A stretch of 64,000 nt of DNA from Adiantum capillus-veneris (taxonomy: Eukaryota; Streptophyta; Polypodiopsida; Polypodiales; Pteridaceae). The DNA lies in contig CM043943.1 in the NCBI GenBank assembly GCA_014529385.2, forward strand, positions 156,608,747-156,672,746. The letters are read 5' to 3'. The notes below the pieces were generated by a model. The model made no database searches, was not told the DNA's origin, and saw only the letters and a list, made by a program, of their open reading frames with translations. The position numbers were made by a program, and so were the translations under genes. This document shows, piece by piece, positions 22,221 to 34,665 of the stretch (positions within the stretch are counted from its first letter, which is position 1; each line of letters opens with the position of its first letter).

Positions 22221-22826
22221 CATGACAAAGGGGGTTACTTTGAAGCGAGCGTTTTTGCGGACATTGTCACTATGGGAGATATTTTTTATGCTAAAATTTA
22301 TTGATATTAGACAAATTTTGATTACTTTAATTATGAAAAGTTGTGATTAGGTTATCTTTAAGGGTTAGCTTACCCATAACACTCTTGCTGCCATACTAAC
22401 TATCTTCAAGGTTGCACTAATATCATTTAGGGTTCTTGTCATTGCACTTTCATACAACCATAAAGAAATAACATAACTAATTCAAACTTGATCTAATAAC
22501 ATTTAGGGTGCTTGTCACTACAATTTCATAGAACCACACAAAAATTACAAGCGCATAAGAGCATATTAGAAGACAATCTCATTCATGGAGTGTACATTGC
22601 CACTTCTTGCACAAGTTTTTCATGAAGTATGGTTGCCTGCTACTTGTTAATTATATCCCAAGCTTTCCAAATGCTAACTCTCCTCATTCAACTCTTGGAT
22701 AGTGCGAGGGTCCTTTATCTCATGCTAGCAGTAAAGCACCAAAGCCATCATGGTTGAATCTACACCTGCAACGATCCCCTTGTCATGTGGTTTTTTAGCA
22801 TGAGTGAAATAATCTTATGCAGGTAA
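22221..22826. other. unassigned sequence
   Basis: No recognised feature in about 600 bases. Confidence 0.4.
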
Positions 22827-22915
22827 TGTTGGGGCAAAGGCCCAAGGTCAAACGTCTGATTGCCCGCCCACCGTGTGTACATACCCTTATTCTTTCCATA
22901 TGCCTCATATAGAGT
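22827..22915 (+). repeat. 5' LTR of element C (recognisable part)
   Basis: It starts TGTTGGGGCAAAGG. Similarity to the 3' LTR stops after CCATATG at about 22902, so the remainder was lost or replaced. Confidence 0.55.
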
Positions 22916-22945
22916 GGCCTGATTTAGACGTAGTGCAGAGCTATA

Positions 22946-23170
22946 TTACATGATGAAAAGGCCGTGATAATTATTTCAAGGTTAGAAACTTAGTTTAGAT
23001 ATTTATCTAAGTCAAATATATAATTCTGGTTGAAATTTAAAGGGGGAAATTATTAAACCATGTTATATGATTACATTCTATTTATCAGAGTTAGCTTACA
23101 TAATAAAGAGGCCGTGATAATTATGTCAAGGTTAGAAAAGTAGTCTAAATATTTATTTAAGTCAAATTAT
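22946..23170. repeat. 150-bp-offset direct repeat
   Basis: A segment of about 70 bases beginning TTACAT.AT and containing GGCCGTGATAATTAT occurs at 22946 and 23096. It lies between the decayed 5' LTR and the leader of element C and may be a later insertion. Confidence 0.7.
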
Positions 23171-23189
23171 CCTAATTTTAGCTAAAAAC

Positions 23190-24440
23190 CAGTACTTTCG
23201 ACCTTCGACGGTTTTCTCCAGTTTCGTCTTCAAGGACACACATACGACACATTCGGCTCCGACAGCCCATTTCGGAGCGGATTTTTTCCTTGAATGTGCT
23301 CAGCTCTTGGACGGTGTTTCTGGTCGAAGTGTTTACCGATCGATGAGGTAGTATATGTCATTTTTCCAGCAGTTTTGCTCATAGGACGCACAATTTTTTA
23401 AGTGTGGATTATGTGGCACATGTAGTGCTCATGTACGATTGTGTGGAGCATTCGAGAGAGCTTTTGACACGGTCTTGTGCAGTTTCATGCTATGTATGCA
23501 TTATGTGGATACAGTTTGAGCTAGCTATAGCTCGCAGGTAGCAAGTTCACAGGTTTACTTTTTTTTTGGGACAGGTACAGGTCCATAGAGCCACTCATTC
23601 AGGAGTGAACTGTTTTGTCAGGGTTTTGACAGTGCTATGTATACCATATGTGGATCTGTTTACTGAGACACCCAGTGTCTATTTTGGTGGTGAGATTTTT
23701 TGAGTTTTTTCTCAGTTTTTAGGGAAAATAGTACTGGATTTCTCCGAGATTCTTGCCACGTTTTGCACGTATTTGTAGTTTACTCTCTGATGGTTTAGTG
23801 GTCGAGTTTACTCCCACTCTGGCAGTTATCTACAATTTTTTGGCTTGCGGTTTGCGTTGATTTTTGGCTCATTTTGCAAAGGAAACTCTGTTCATTTCTC
23901 CCCGTCTTCTCGCCATAAAAGTTTGCAGTGTTATGCCATCTTGTACAATGGTCGATATATTTCCACTTTGAGAGTGATCAAGTGTTTACTATCACTTTGA
24001 CAGGTTTTGTCAGCTTGGACATAGTTTGATGTTCTTGTACCCACTCTCGTAGGAGTGAGGTTAGTGTATGCTTGTGTGGCTACAAATAGACAGTCACACG
24101 TTTCACACGTTTTTGCAAATTTTTTGCAGGCAATTTCTCTTGTGGGATGCGTTTTGAGCTAGACTTCCCTCTACTTGCGTATATGGTTATGTGCTTTATG
24201 CTTAGTTGAGCAGTTTGTCCTAGATTGTGTGCTTGTAGAGTTTGCAGATTGTGGAGTTGGTTTTATGCATATGTGAGCGTCAGTTTTGATGCGTTTGATC
24301 ATGTTTTTGATGATTGTGTAGTGGTCGAGTTACCTCCCACTTTGTTGCCAGTTTGACATGGTTTATGGTTGGGATTGTACTTGAGGTTTTGCTCAGTTTA
24401 CTAGGGAGAGACTGCTAGATTTCACCCACGTTTTCTCACC
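23190..24440 (+). other. long untranslated leader of element C
   Basis: No frame. It holds several diverged copies of a purine-rich motif, for example ATTTTGCAAAGGAAACTCTG at 23871-23890 and AGTTTACTAGGGAGAGACTG near 24395, plus repeated GTGGTCGAGTT.ACTCCCA segments (about 23800 and 24320). The A-family leaders contain the same motif. Confidence 0.45.
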
Positions 24441-24499
24441 ATAGTTTTTTGCCATACACTTATGGTTGCAGATATGTGTGATAGCATAGAGTCTACAGT

Positions 24500-25020
24500 G
24501 ATGACCCTTGAGAGACAACGGTCTCGTTATTGCCGATACTTGCATTGTTGGCATTGTGGTCACACATGACATATTAGGCGACATTGTTTTAGATGTATGA
24601 TACAGTAGCAAAAATGTATGCGTGATGCAGATACCACTTTGACACATATTAGAGAGGTAGTTAAAATGGCAGTCTATGCCAATGACGATGATGTCATGCT
24701 TGCGTCAAGTGTATCTCTTGCAGATATGTCTATGGATAGCACATTTTCTCCATAGTGGTTACTAGATAGCAATTCTGCTTTCCATGTCACACCATGTCAT
24801 GAGTGGCTCATCACATTGTCTAGTGGGAGACTTAGTTGTGTGCGCTTGGCTGATGGTTCTGTGTTTGACATAGAGGGTGCATGAGACGTTTGTTTGTCTT
24901 TGCCTAGTGGTGCATCATACATGCTACGACATGTGTGCTACATTCCTAAGATGAGACAGAGCTTGATCTCAATGAGACAATTAGCAGACTTCGGTTGTCA
25001 GATACTGCTTAGAGAGCCGT
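24500..25020 (+). pseudogene. copia gag zinc knuckle and protease remnant
   Basis: A CX2CX4HX4C-like segment (C-W-H-C-G-H-T-stop-H...C) lies at 24549-24593. The protease then reads WLLDSNSAFHVTPCHEW (24752-24802) and RLSCVRLADGSVFDIEGA, then SYMLRHVCYIPKMRQSLIS to about 24972. This matches the WLLDSGASFHVTP...YVPKMRQSLIS pattern of plant copia protease and its downstream region. The catalytic DSG is DSN here, and in-frame stops interrupt the gene, so it is inactive. Confidence 0.75.
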
Positions 25021-25887
25021 ATTTCTAGATGCATTGCGGCTCATTAGTGATTGCTAGAGGCGCTCGCATTGGCTTGGTATATCCTATGCATGTGTTTGGG
25101 ATTCGAGATGACATAGTCTCGGTTTTGTTGCTGGCATGCTTTGAGCGAGAGACCAGACGTGTCTCCTTTGCAAGGGAGCTCCACCATGCTCACTATACAG
25201 AGCATTTAGCTATGTAGGACATTCTAGTAGACTCTGTAGAGATGTAGGTAGAGTGATAGTGCTATAGTGAGACACAACAGGTGTTGTCAGAGTTTGTGTA
25301 GGTAGAGGTAGAGTAGGTATGCTCCCTAGAGACACATGCAAAGATGACAAACAGGGAGTTCTTTGATATGCTCATGTTAGAGACTGAGTAGTTGGTACCA
25401 GGATGCACAATTTTGTCTATGGGTGAGAAGGACGTAGCTATCCCAGTCGGTGTTGACACATCCATACGTGATGGGTAGTCCTAATCATGTAGTGATTGCA
25501 GATAGCACAAGGGAGGCAAGTACAACCACGTTTGTGCAGATTTTGTCAGCATTCGGGCATCTCATGTTCGACTTACTAGTGTCGAGGCTCGACCTAGTAG
25601 TTACAGTGGGAGCATTTGTAGCAGGGGTTGTCTGTCGTGCGATGATTGACACTAGCATGATGCATAGTGGAGTTTTGCAAACCATATAGTTGTTTGCAGG
25701 ATTTACATGCAGACTCTTGGATGGGTACGCATGCTCACCTACCGTCAGAGTCGATATGACTGCGTGTAAATCGACTGGGTAAGCCAGTGGGCATAGGTTG
25801 AGAGAGTCTCTCACCTAGTTTCTTGTATATACTAGTAGTTTAGCTAGTAGATCTCACTTATCAACGCATCACCTTTAAGTGGGAGTT
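25021..25887 (+). other. non-homologous filler of element C before the 3' LTR
   Basis: Between the protease and the polypurine tract I find no integrase, RT or RNase H motif. Several open stretches occur (for example 25450-25689, 79 codons) without recognisable domains. The final AAGTGGGAGTT matches the A-family polypurine tract. Confidence 0.4.
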
Positions 25888-26110
25888 TGTCGGGGTAAAG
25901 GCACTACGCTTTTGCCCGGGGCCGGTTGTTCGGTGTCTAGCCACCCGCCCACCATGTGTACATACCATTATTCTTTCCATATGAAGAATAAGGAGCTCCT
26001 AACCTATCACTTCCTAAGGTTTCTCCACCCACACACTCTCGTGCTTCTCCCCTTCCCCATACACACCGCATTGCACCGTGCACGCACGCATCTGTGTACA
26101 CGTGCACTTA
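25888..26110 (+). repeat. 3' LTR of element C
   Basis: It starts TGTCGGGGTAAAGG immediately after the polypurine tract. It shares the CCACCCGCCCACCATGTGTA region with the 5' LTR, then continues with TTCTCCACCCACACACTCTC and a CGCACGC-rich end. The exact right border is not visible. Confidence 0.55.
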
Positions 26111-26167
26111 CACGTAATGCAGTCTTTATTGTATAGAAGGTCATGTGAATGTTAAAACATAATGTGT

Positions 26168-26204
<37 letters not shown>

Positions 26205-26290
26205 CTCACACGTAATGCAGTCTCCAGGATATAGAAGGTCATGTCAATGTTAAACATAATGTGTTTTGAGAGAGAGAGAGAGAGTGAGTC
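26110..26290. repeat. 98-bp tandem duplication with GA microsatellites
   Basis: ACACGTAATGCAGTC starts at 26110 and again at 26208. Each unit ends in AATGTGTTTTGAGAGAGA and a GA run (26170-26203 and 26268-26284). Confidence 0.85.
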
Positions 26291-29014
26291 AGATAGTTTG
26301 AGCGATTTATTGTGATAGGGGAAGTGAGAGTGAGGTTCAAGTGTAAGCTATCCAACTTTAATATCTACGAGTAAAACTTTTGGGTTTCATAACCCTCAAG
26401 TTATAGCCGATTTAGCCACTTTCAGCACAAACCACAATGGAATACACACTATACATAATCCTAAAAAACGAGGACACAATTTTATTTTTAGATATATTCC
26501 CACCAATTACGAAAAAGACATTTCATGTAGAATAAATTTAGTGATTTTCACAATGTCAAATCATTGATTGGTGGAGGGTGGATGTCTCAAAATACAAAAT
26601 GAAGATAGCTGTCGCAAAACAAAGGTGCACCTTAGCATATAAGCTGCCCTATGACATGCGGTAGATTTTTAGCCATCTACAAAGAAATAGCATGGTAGAT
26701 AGGTTTACATTTCAGAAAATTCACAAAACTATCTCTAAAGCGAAAGCGGCTGAGAGCATTGTGAACCTCCTCATCACGAAGGATTGGTTGGTGAATGAAC
26801 ATGTGCTCGTTTTGGCTCAAGCTTAGAATACGCAGAAACACAAAATACAATTGCTTGCAAGCAAAGTAGGGCTTTTCTTGATTTTCATACCCTACAAAGT
26901 TAGGGAAACTATAAGAGGGTTTTGCTTGAATCTTCACAACCCTCCACGATATTATTATATGAAAGCAACTTGCAAATTTTTGAAGATTTCTTTAATTGGG
27001 CCACCTTTTTGCTCACTCTTTCTTTCATTTGTAGTGCTTTATTAATCCTGTTGAATGCCTCTTTCGATATGGATGAGCGGTATCTCATTTGGATGTTATT
27101 TCATACTCCTGTACCTATGTTCCTTTCACCTCCTCCCGTAGAGGGATTTGCATTTGTTGTTGGTGTTGTGGGTGCATTTTCTGAAGCTCCAACACCCTTG
27201 CTAAATTCTACCATGTATCCGCCCTCATGTAAGGACTTTACTTCTTCCCAAGAGCTACTAGCCACATGCTCGATTGAGGATGTAAACATGGATTGATGGA
27301 CAACACCACATCATTTGTCGTTGGACACCATTAGTACAATGGTTACAGTCGTACTCACAATTGATTTTTGCACATTGCTTCCTCTTGTGAAGTGTTGACT
27401 CTTGGTATGTCATTAAAGGAACTTGTGCTAGATACATAGATACATGGAATTCATGTTGTGAATGTGTTCACCATCCTGACGACCTCCACTAGAGTTTTGT
27501 ACGTTCGAGCCTTGAGGGTCTCCAAATTAAACCCAAACCCAATATACTTTCACAACAAGTAAGATATAGCCTTTGTGCTTTGTAGAATTGTTTTCGATGT
27601 CTGTTGTGCCTGTCTCATAAAGAGATATCTCCCACCAAATCATCCGTATACCCATCATTGGGATGTCTCAATCTTGGACATGTACCCATTGTGCCACCAT
27701 TGCCGTATCAAACGTGCCTCAATGATTGCCACTTCTTTTGATGATGTAGTTATCCACTTCTCACACATTGGCCCATGCTCTTATTGAGCATGTCCTACAA
27801 CATAGAGTGAATCTACAAGCATGTTTCTGGTGCGACTTGCATGAGCGTTCCCTTCCATTCATGACATTTTGTTTTCCTCCGTTGTACAGCTCTCAAATTG
27901 CATTCCAAATTGCGTGAGGCTCATCCTTCATGAAGCCATGAAAGTTCGCTCGCTTGCAACTGTGCTTGACCATTACTTTTCTCAAAGACTACCAAAAGAG
28001 ACATAGTGAATCCATGTCCTCCTCTTGCATCATGCCTAACAATTGTGAGTAGTTCGTGCATGCTACGATAATAGCCATGGTTCACACAATGTTATGAGGA
28101 GTTTCAAATGAAAAAGAAAGTGGAAGAGAAAGGAAATCCAACCTTTGATCATAGGCCTGGCAAGCCATGGTAACACAATCAATGTAGCACTTAGTGTGAT
28201 CAAATTGAATCCATGCTTATCAAAGATCATCGATTTTGCTTCACCTCATTCTAGTCACAAGGTTCATGCAGGACGTCACACCAATCATCAACATTTTGAA
28301 AAGAAAGCATTTCTTGGTCTCTTTACCTTAACCTTGAAAATGACTCCTATGTAAAAACTCATATGATCATTGTTTTCTGAGCCTTAGTAATGCATCAAAG
28401 CCATATCTTTCCTTGGAGGCTCTAGTGCGAGTTGCCAATACTGACTTTCCCTATGAGCATTGTTTTTGGAGCCTTAGTAATGCATCAAATCCATAGCTTT
28501 CCTCGGAGATTCTAGTGCGAGCCGTCAACGTTAACTTTCCGAACCTATTTTACTAGAAGAAAAATGAGGTCTTACTAATTGAGAAGTTAGACTAAAGGAA
28601 TTTAAGAAAGACTTACCATCCATCTTCAACTAATTGTCCTCTCCTCTACAATGTTCGTAATTTTTTATTTCCAAAAAATCACTTACACCCCCTTCTTTTA
28701 CCACTGAGCCCATTACAATTTCCTTCGCTAAACATATTTGTACTTGTTTAAGGCTAGTGGTGTGATGAGCTTATGTGACCCTGCTTACCATTGCCTTTAT
28801 GCAAACTCAAAGACTTTTAGATGTACCGTTTCGAGTGGAATGCTCGTGGTGGCCACAATTGATCATCCATCTGCTCATGCTTTCATCTTTGGGAATCACA
28901 TAGTACACAAAAGCCAAACATTCTCCTATGCATAGAGGTACTTGTTTGCAATAAAACCACTCTAGCCTCCCTTCATTGCCTTCACATGTTTGTCCAATGG
29001 GCGATGCTTTGGGC
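26291..29014. other. unassigned sequence with one tandem duplication
   Basis: A diverged 90-bp tandem repeat lies at about 28366-28545 (GAGCCTTAGTAATGCATCAA at 28378 and 28468). Frames up to 124 codons (26922-27296) have no known domain. No transposon protein was recognised. Confidence 0.4.
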
Positions 29015-29019
29015 ATGCT
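29015..29019. other. target-site duplication, left (A1)
   Basis: ATGCT, repeated at 34375-34379 on the other side of the element. A perfect 5-bp duplication shows a single integrase-mediated insertion. Confidence 0.92.
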
Positions 29020-29211
29020 TGTTGGGGTATAAAGCCCAATGTGGTCGCCCAGGTAAGTGGGCGGGCCGCCAGGTATGTACACATATTTTTTTGTAAAAAC
29101 CTAATAAGAACTCACTATGCTCTACACATTACAGTAGAGCGAGTTCACCATATCCTCGTGCTCTTCTTCTCGCACTCTCTCTCGCGTCGCACTTCCGCTC
29201 GTACTCCTTCA
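29020..29211 (+). repeat. 5' LTR of A1 (192 bp)
   Basis: TGTTGGGGTATAAAGCCC ... CGTACTCCTTCA. A TATAAAG lies only eight bases from its left edge; the promoter may instead use other sequences. This short LTR is similar to that of element C. Confidence 0.95.
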
Positions 29212-29213
29212 AC

Positions 29214-29227
29214 TGGTATCAGAGCTC
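29214..29227 (+). promoter_or_regulatory. primer binding site of A1
   Basis: TGGTATCAGAGCTC two bases after the LTR, a match to the initiator tRNA-Met 3' end over 12 bases. Confidence 0.9.
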
Positions 29228-30118
29228 AGATCGAGGCTCGGGGCAGCACTGCAGGAGGCTAGAGTCACCAACTCAGATTGGAGTGAAATTCAACTGCAGG
29301 TGCTGAGGATATCGACACTCCCAGAGTGTTGATTTGTGGCTGTCTACACATCGAAGGACGGCTCACAGTTCTTGGAGGCGTGTCACATACGACACGCGCG
29401 CATCTACACACAGACTGTAGGCGACATCCACTAGTTCATCAGGTAGCTTGTGTTTGCTGATTGATATTCCAGATTTCATCCTGACATTGCAGGTACTTCC
29501 ACATGGGATGTATTGTCAGAGATGATGTATGTCTGTTGAGGGTTTGCTGGCTGTGAGTCACGCAGCAAACAGCCGCCGCAGCAGTTACAGCATACAGTGG
29601 GAAATTTGTGGATGTATGACTTTGTGGGAAGTCTATGTATTGTCAGATTTACTACAGCCTTTGTTGAGGGTCGAGTGAGGTTTTATTGAGCTGGGGGATT
29701 CTCGAATGTTGAGATCCTTTCGGTGATACAGGTCTTGGAGCGATCCCTCGAGCACCCTTAGATAGGCAGCTAGGATGTATTGACTGTGAGTTAGACAGTT
29801 GGGATTGCATCTTTGCTTTACTGCCGTTGAGGGCAGTCTATGCTTACAGGACAGTGACAGGACAGTGAGAGACAGTACAGGTGCAGGACAGGTTTACCCA
29901 CAGCTTACAGTGTTAGAGAGACAGTGATTTTTGGAGCTGTTTTTTGGTCTGTTTTTAGTACACCAGAGCCATTTTACAAAGGAGACTCTGCCAAAATTTC
30001 TACAAAATCTGAAGCTTTCTTGGTTCATTTGATAGGTTGATATTGGTTCAGAGGTCAGTTTACAGGGGAAACTCTGCCGAATTTTTCCCAGGAAAGTAAA
30101 CTACTGTGAAGCGTAGCT
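29228..30118 (+). other. untranslated leader of A1
   Basis: About 890 bases without a long frame. A purine-rich motif occurs twice, at 29972-30000 and 30058-30088 (TTTACAAAGGAGACTCTGCC and a TTTACAGGGGAAACTCTGCC variant). Compared with A2 it lacks 185 bases after GTGAAATTC (near 29290), bounded in A2 by CGAC repeats, and it has a duplicated GGACAGTGACA segment near 29850. Confidence 0.7.
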
Positions 30119-33100
30119 ATGGCTGGATCACAGGACACTGCTCTTTACAATATCAAGAAGCTGGATGGAACCAATTTCCCATTGTGGAAGAAGCAGATTT
30201 GGCACGTGTTGGTACAAAAGAAGTAGATAAAACCTATAAAGCTCAAGGGGATAAAACCAGAAGATATGGACGAAGATGAATGGAGCGAAATGGATGAATT
30301 GGCACTTTCTACCATTATGCTGACTTTGGCAGAAAGCGTTTACTTCAATGTAGCAGATGAGATGTCGGCTTATCAAGCATGGTTAAAGCTGAGTGATCTT
30401 TATGAGAAGCAGAGTGCAGCTTCACAGGTATACTGTCTTAAGAAGCTTGTTGACTTGAAGATGAAAGAAGGGACACCTATGTCCAATCATCTGAATGAAT
30501 TCAACACAATCTATAGTCAGTTGTCAGCTCAAGGTGTCAAGTTTGATGAACCTGTTAGAGCTATGTTCCTGTTGATCACATTGCTGAAAAGTTGGGACAC
30601 TTTTCGCACAGCTTTGAGTAATTCTGAACCTCCAGATGGTTTGAACATAGCAGGTGTAGAAGGAAGTTTGCTTACTGAAGAAACCAATAGAAAGACAATG
30701 GACAAAGGCAAAGGAACAGCCTTAGTTGTCAGGGGAAGGACCAAAGAAAAGTACAAAGGTGGAAAGAGGAATCAGTCTCGTAGCAAGTCCCGCAGTGCTA
30801 AATGCAAGAGTGACATAGAATGCTACCATTGTGGCAAGAAGGGTCACATGAAAAGAGACTACAGAGAATGGAAAGCAGAAAAAGGCAAAGAGAAAGCTGA
30901 AGACCATGGTGAGAAGAACAAGTCCTCAGTGAAGGTTCAAGAAATAAATGTGACAAACACTGTTGCAGAGGATGACAGTCTAGTGTCAGGAGACATCTAC
31001 TTCTTGAAGAATACAATGGACTCAGCTCTTCTTATAGCATCTGATGGAAATGCACTGAGTGACTGGATTATAGACTCAGGGGCATCACTTCATGTGTCTC
31101 CAAACAAGGAGTGGTTTACTTCTTATGTGACCACTAAAGATCATGTTCGGCTAGGCAATGGGCAGACATGTGAGATCTTAGGTGTTGGAGATGTTCAATT
31201 GAAGTTTCAGAATGGCTCTTCTTTCACGCTGAAGAATGTGAGACATGTTCCCGCAATTACAAAGAGCTTGATCAACACAGGTTTACTTGATGATGCTGGC
31301 TACGTCACCATTTTTGGACAGAACATGTGGAAGATATCCAAGGGTTCTATGACAGTAGCACATGGAGTAAAGTCTGGAGGACTTTACATGATTTATGTAT
31401 CAAATGTCTCTAAAAATGTAATCAATGTAACCGAGCAGCCGAACGTTTCTTTGTGGCATAGCCGGTTAGGACATATGTCCAAGAAGGGAATGGAAATCTT
31501 GTCTCGTTCTGGTTATTTGCGTGGCTTTTCATTTAATGATTTTAATTGTGTGAACATTGTCTGTATGGTAAGCAAACACAGCAGCCACATAAGCATAGAA
31601 GCAGTAGAAGAGATACACAGTTGGCACTTGTTCATAGTGATTTGTGTGGACCTATGCCTAACCTATCTCTAGGGGGATCTTCTTACTTTATGACATTTAT
31701 AGATGATTACTCGAGGAAAGTATGGGTTTACTTTCTCAAGCACAAGGATGAAGCGTTTAGTGTTTTCAAAATGTTTGTGACACTTGTGGAGAATCAGAGT
31801 GGCAAGAAGCTTAAATGCTTACGCACTGACAATGGTGGAGAGTATGTTTCAAAGGCCTTTCAGGACTTTTGTGAGTCAAAAGGTATAAAACATGAACTTA
31901 CTGCTCCTTACAATCCTCCTCAAAATGGTGTTGCTGAGAGGATGAATAGGACCATACAAGAGAAGGTCAGAAGTATGTTGTCTAATGCATAGCTGCCAAA
32001 TGGGTTTTGGGCTGAAGCTGTATCAACACCTGTTCATCTTGTAAATAGATCTCCTAGCAAGGTTTTGCAGAAGGATTCAGTGCCAGAGATGGTATGGTCA
32101 GGCAAAATGCCCTCATACAAGCATCTCAGAGTCTTTGGCTGTGAGGCATATACTCACGTTCCAAAGGAATTTAGGAACAAACTTGAGCCAAAGAGTAGAA
32201 AGTGCATCTTTCTAGGCTATGGTAATTCTGGTGAGATGGGGTACAGACTTTGGGATCCCGAATCCAGAAAGGTTGTCCACAGCAATGATGTTCACTTTAA
32301 TGAATCCAAATATCATTCTAAACCAGAGAGGGTTGAGGAGATTAGAAGAGTTGTCTTCCAAGAAGATGGACCTGCACGTGCAAGACAAAATGTCAGGGCT
32401 CAAGAGGAGCAAGGACAGGATAGAGTGGAACCACAGGTTGTGGCTGAGCCTGAGCCACCTATTGTGAGTAGATGTGGACGTGTCACGCGACCTCCTGATA
32501 AGTTTGTTCCATCTATGAATTATGTCATGTTGACTGATTGCAATGAGCCTTCATGTTACAAGGAAGCAGTGCAAATGAAGGACTCCGGGAATTGGCAATT
32601 GGCCATGCAGTCAGAGTTGACAGCTCTGCATAAAAACCAGACATGGAAGCTAGTTAAATTACCGCGGGGCAAAAAGGCTCTACCCTGTAAATGGGTTTAC
32701 AGGTATAAGATCACCGCTCATGATAGTCAGCCAAAGTACAAAGCAAGGCTTGTTGCCAAGGGATTTAAGCAAGAACAAGGCATTGACTTTGATGAAGTCT
32801 TCTCTCCGGTGGTCAAGATGACTACATTGAGATGCTTTCTTGCATTGGTTGCCATATTAGATTTGGTGTTGCACTAAATGGATGTCAAGACAGCGTTCTT
32901 GCATGGTGATTTAGATGTGGAAATTTACATGCAGCAGCCAGAAGGGTTTGTTGAGAAAGGCAAGGAAGATTGGGTATGCCAGTTGTTAAAGAGTCTTTAT
33001 GGCTTAAAACAATCACCGAGGGCATGGTACCATAAATTCCACAAGTTTATGCTTTCTCAAGGCTACAAACGTAGTGAGTTTGATCATTGTCTATATACAA

Positions 33101-34093
33101 AGAAGGATAAGGATGGCAGTTGGCTGATCCTTATTTTGTATGTGGATGACATGTTGATTGCTGGCAAGCACTTGGAAGAAATTTCAGCTTTGAAGTCAAA
33201 GATGGCAAAATCGTTTGACATGAAAGACATGGGTGAGGCAAATCATATACTTGGTATGCGCATTGAGAGAGACAGATCAAAGAAGTTGATTTGGTTATCT
33301 CAAACAGAGTATATTGACAAGGTTTTGCAACATTTCAATATGGAGAAGGGAAAGGCATTGAGTGTTCCATTGCCACCATATGTGAAACTTAGCAAACAAG
33401 ATTGTCCTGTGTCTGAGGAAGAACAGGCTGAAATGGATAAGATTCCATATGCGTCTGCAGTGGGTAGTTTGATGTATGCAATGATTGCTACTCGCCCAGA
33501 CATTGCATTTGCAGTGGGAGTAGTAAGTCGATACATGTCAAACCCAGGCAAGAAACATTGGGAGGCAGTGAAAGGAATATTGAGATACCTGAAAGCTACA
33601 AAGAGTATGCGTATATGCTATGGGAGTCAGGAGCTAAGTGTAAAGGGTTTTACAGACTCAGATTATGCAGGTGACCAACTGAAGGTCTACGTCAGGGTAT
33701 GTCTTTACATTGGCTGGTGGAGCAGTATCATGGCGTTCTAGATTACAAGATTGTGTTACTCAGTCTACTACAGAGGCTGAATATGTTGCAGCATCAGAGG
33801 CATGCAAAGAATCAATTTGGCTTAATCGACTAGTAACAGATTTGGGAATCAAAGAAGAGATGCATGTGTTATATTGTGATAGTCAAAGTGCTATACAATT
33901 GGCTCGCAATCCAGTTTATCACTCAAAGACAAAGCATGTGGATGTGAAGTATCATTTCATCAGGGAAATGCTCGAGGATAAGCAACTTCAGCTTGTCAAA
34001 GTTCACACCACAGAAAATCCTGCTGATCTACTTACAAAAGGACTTCCCTCAGAGAGCTTTGCGCATTTTCGCAAGCAGTTAGGTGTAGGGTAG
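30119..34093 (+). pseudogene. copia gag-pol polyprotein of A1
   Basis: From ATG 30119: gag (about 30119-30810), zinc knuckle CX2CX4H with Tyr in place of the last Cys (30821-30862), protease IIDSGASLHV (about 31069), GAG-pre-integrase LWHSRLGHMSKKG, integrase with VHSDLCGP, TDNGGEY and NGVAERMNR, RT with YVDD at 33139-33150, RNase H with YCDSQSAIQLA. Lesions seen: TAG 30224-30226 (CAG in A2); one-base loss near 31544 in the integrase finger; TAG 31990-31992; TAA 32875-32877 inside RT (also in A2); five-base loss near 33672 in RNase H. It cannot make a full polyprotein. Confidence 0.95.
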
Positions 34094-34171
34094 TACATCA
34101 CTTCTCTACATCTCTTGTATATTAGCTTGTATAGTAGCTTCTCTCACACTTAAAGTACCACATTGGACTTT

Positions 34172-34182
34172 AAGTGGGAGGT
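34172..34182 (+). promoter_or_regulatory. polypurine tract of A1
   Basis: AAGTGGGAGG directly before the 3' LTR; the same tract precedes the 3' LTR of A2 and, nearly, of element C. Confidence 0.85.
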
Positions 34183-34374
34183 TGTTGGGGTATAAAGCCC
34201 AATGTGGTCGCCCAGGTAAGTGGGCGGGCCGACAGGTATGTACACATATTCTTTTGTAAAAACCTAATAAGAACTCACTATGCTCTACACATTACAGTAG
34301 AGCGAGTTCACCATATCGTCGTGCTCTTCTTCTCGCACTCTCTCTCGTGTCGCACTTCCGCTCGTACTCCTTCA
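34183..34374 (+). repeat. 3' LTR of A1 (192 bp)
   Basis: About 98% identical to the 5' LTR (four differences by eye, among them GCGTCGC/GTGTCGC). ATGCT follows at 34375-34379. Confidence 0.95.
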
Positions 34375-34431
34375 ATGCTTCTAGTGAAAGGTGTATAGTT
34401 GGCACAACCAAAAGTTTATAGCGTTAGACAC

Positions 34432-34665
34432 AACTTATTCACACACTTCAGACTTCTTGTACATAAACTCTTCCTACACACTCCAAGAACTACAATGTTA
34501 GATATAATTGCCTTCATTCAAAGGTGAGCATCATATTTGGATTCCATTAACTTATTCACACACTTTAGACTTCTTGTACATAAACTCTTCCTACACACTC
34601 CAAGAACTACAATGTTAGATATAATTGCCTTCATTCAAAGGTGAGCATCATATTTGGATTCCATT
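34432..34665. repeat. 117-bp tandem duplication
   Basis: Units 34432-34548 and 34549-34665 differ at one base by eye (CTTCAGAC / CTTTAGAC). A very recent local duplication just right of A1. Confidence 0.95.

Larger units (their letters stand above)
22827..26110 (+). mobile_element. copia-like LTR element C, without integrase and RT
   Basis: LTR-like ends start TGTTGGGGCAAAGGC at 22827 and TGTCGGGGTAAAGGC at 25888. Both then share CCGCCCACCRTGTGTACATA and TTATTCTTTCCATATG. They resemble the LTRs of the A family (TGTTGGGGTATAAAGCCC). Between them lie a long leader, a decayed zinc knuckle (24549-24593) and a copia protease (about 24750-25010). The right LTR follows AAGTGGGAGT, a polypurine tract like that of A. 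Only about 870 bases separate the protease from the right LTR and I see no integrase, RT or RNase H there, so the element is non-autonomous. The right end is uncertain. Confidence 0.65.
29020..34374 (+). mobile_element. Ty1/copia element A1, full-length, coding region broken
   Basis: 192-bp LTRs (29020-29211 and 34183-34374), initiator tRNA-Met primer site, 0.9-kb leader, a gag-protease-integrase-RT-RNase H polyprotein in copia order, polypurine tract, and perfect ATGCT target duplications. The two LTRs differ at only about 4 of 192 positions, so insertion is fairly recent. The coding region is damaged by two in-frame TAG codons, a TAA and two frameshifts. It also lacks 185 bases of leader present in A2. 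Confidence 0.96.

Noticed and set aside
26922-27296. 124-codon plus-strand frame
   Set aside because: Hydrophobic, no recognisable family, no splice or polyadenylation context; length is compatible with chance in AT-rich DNA.
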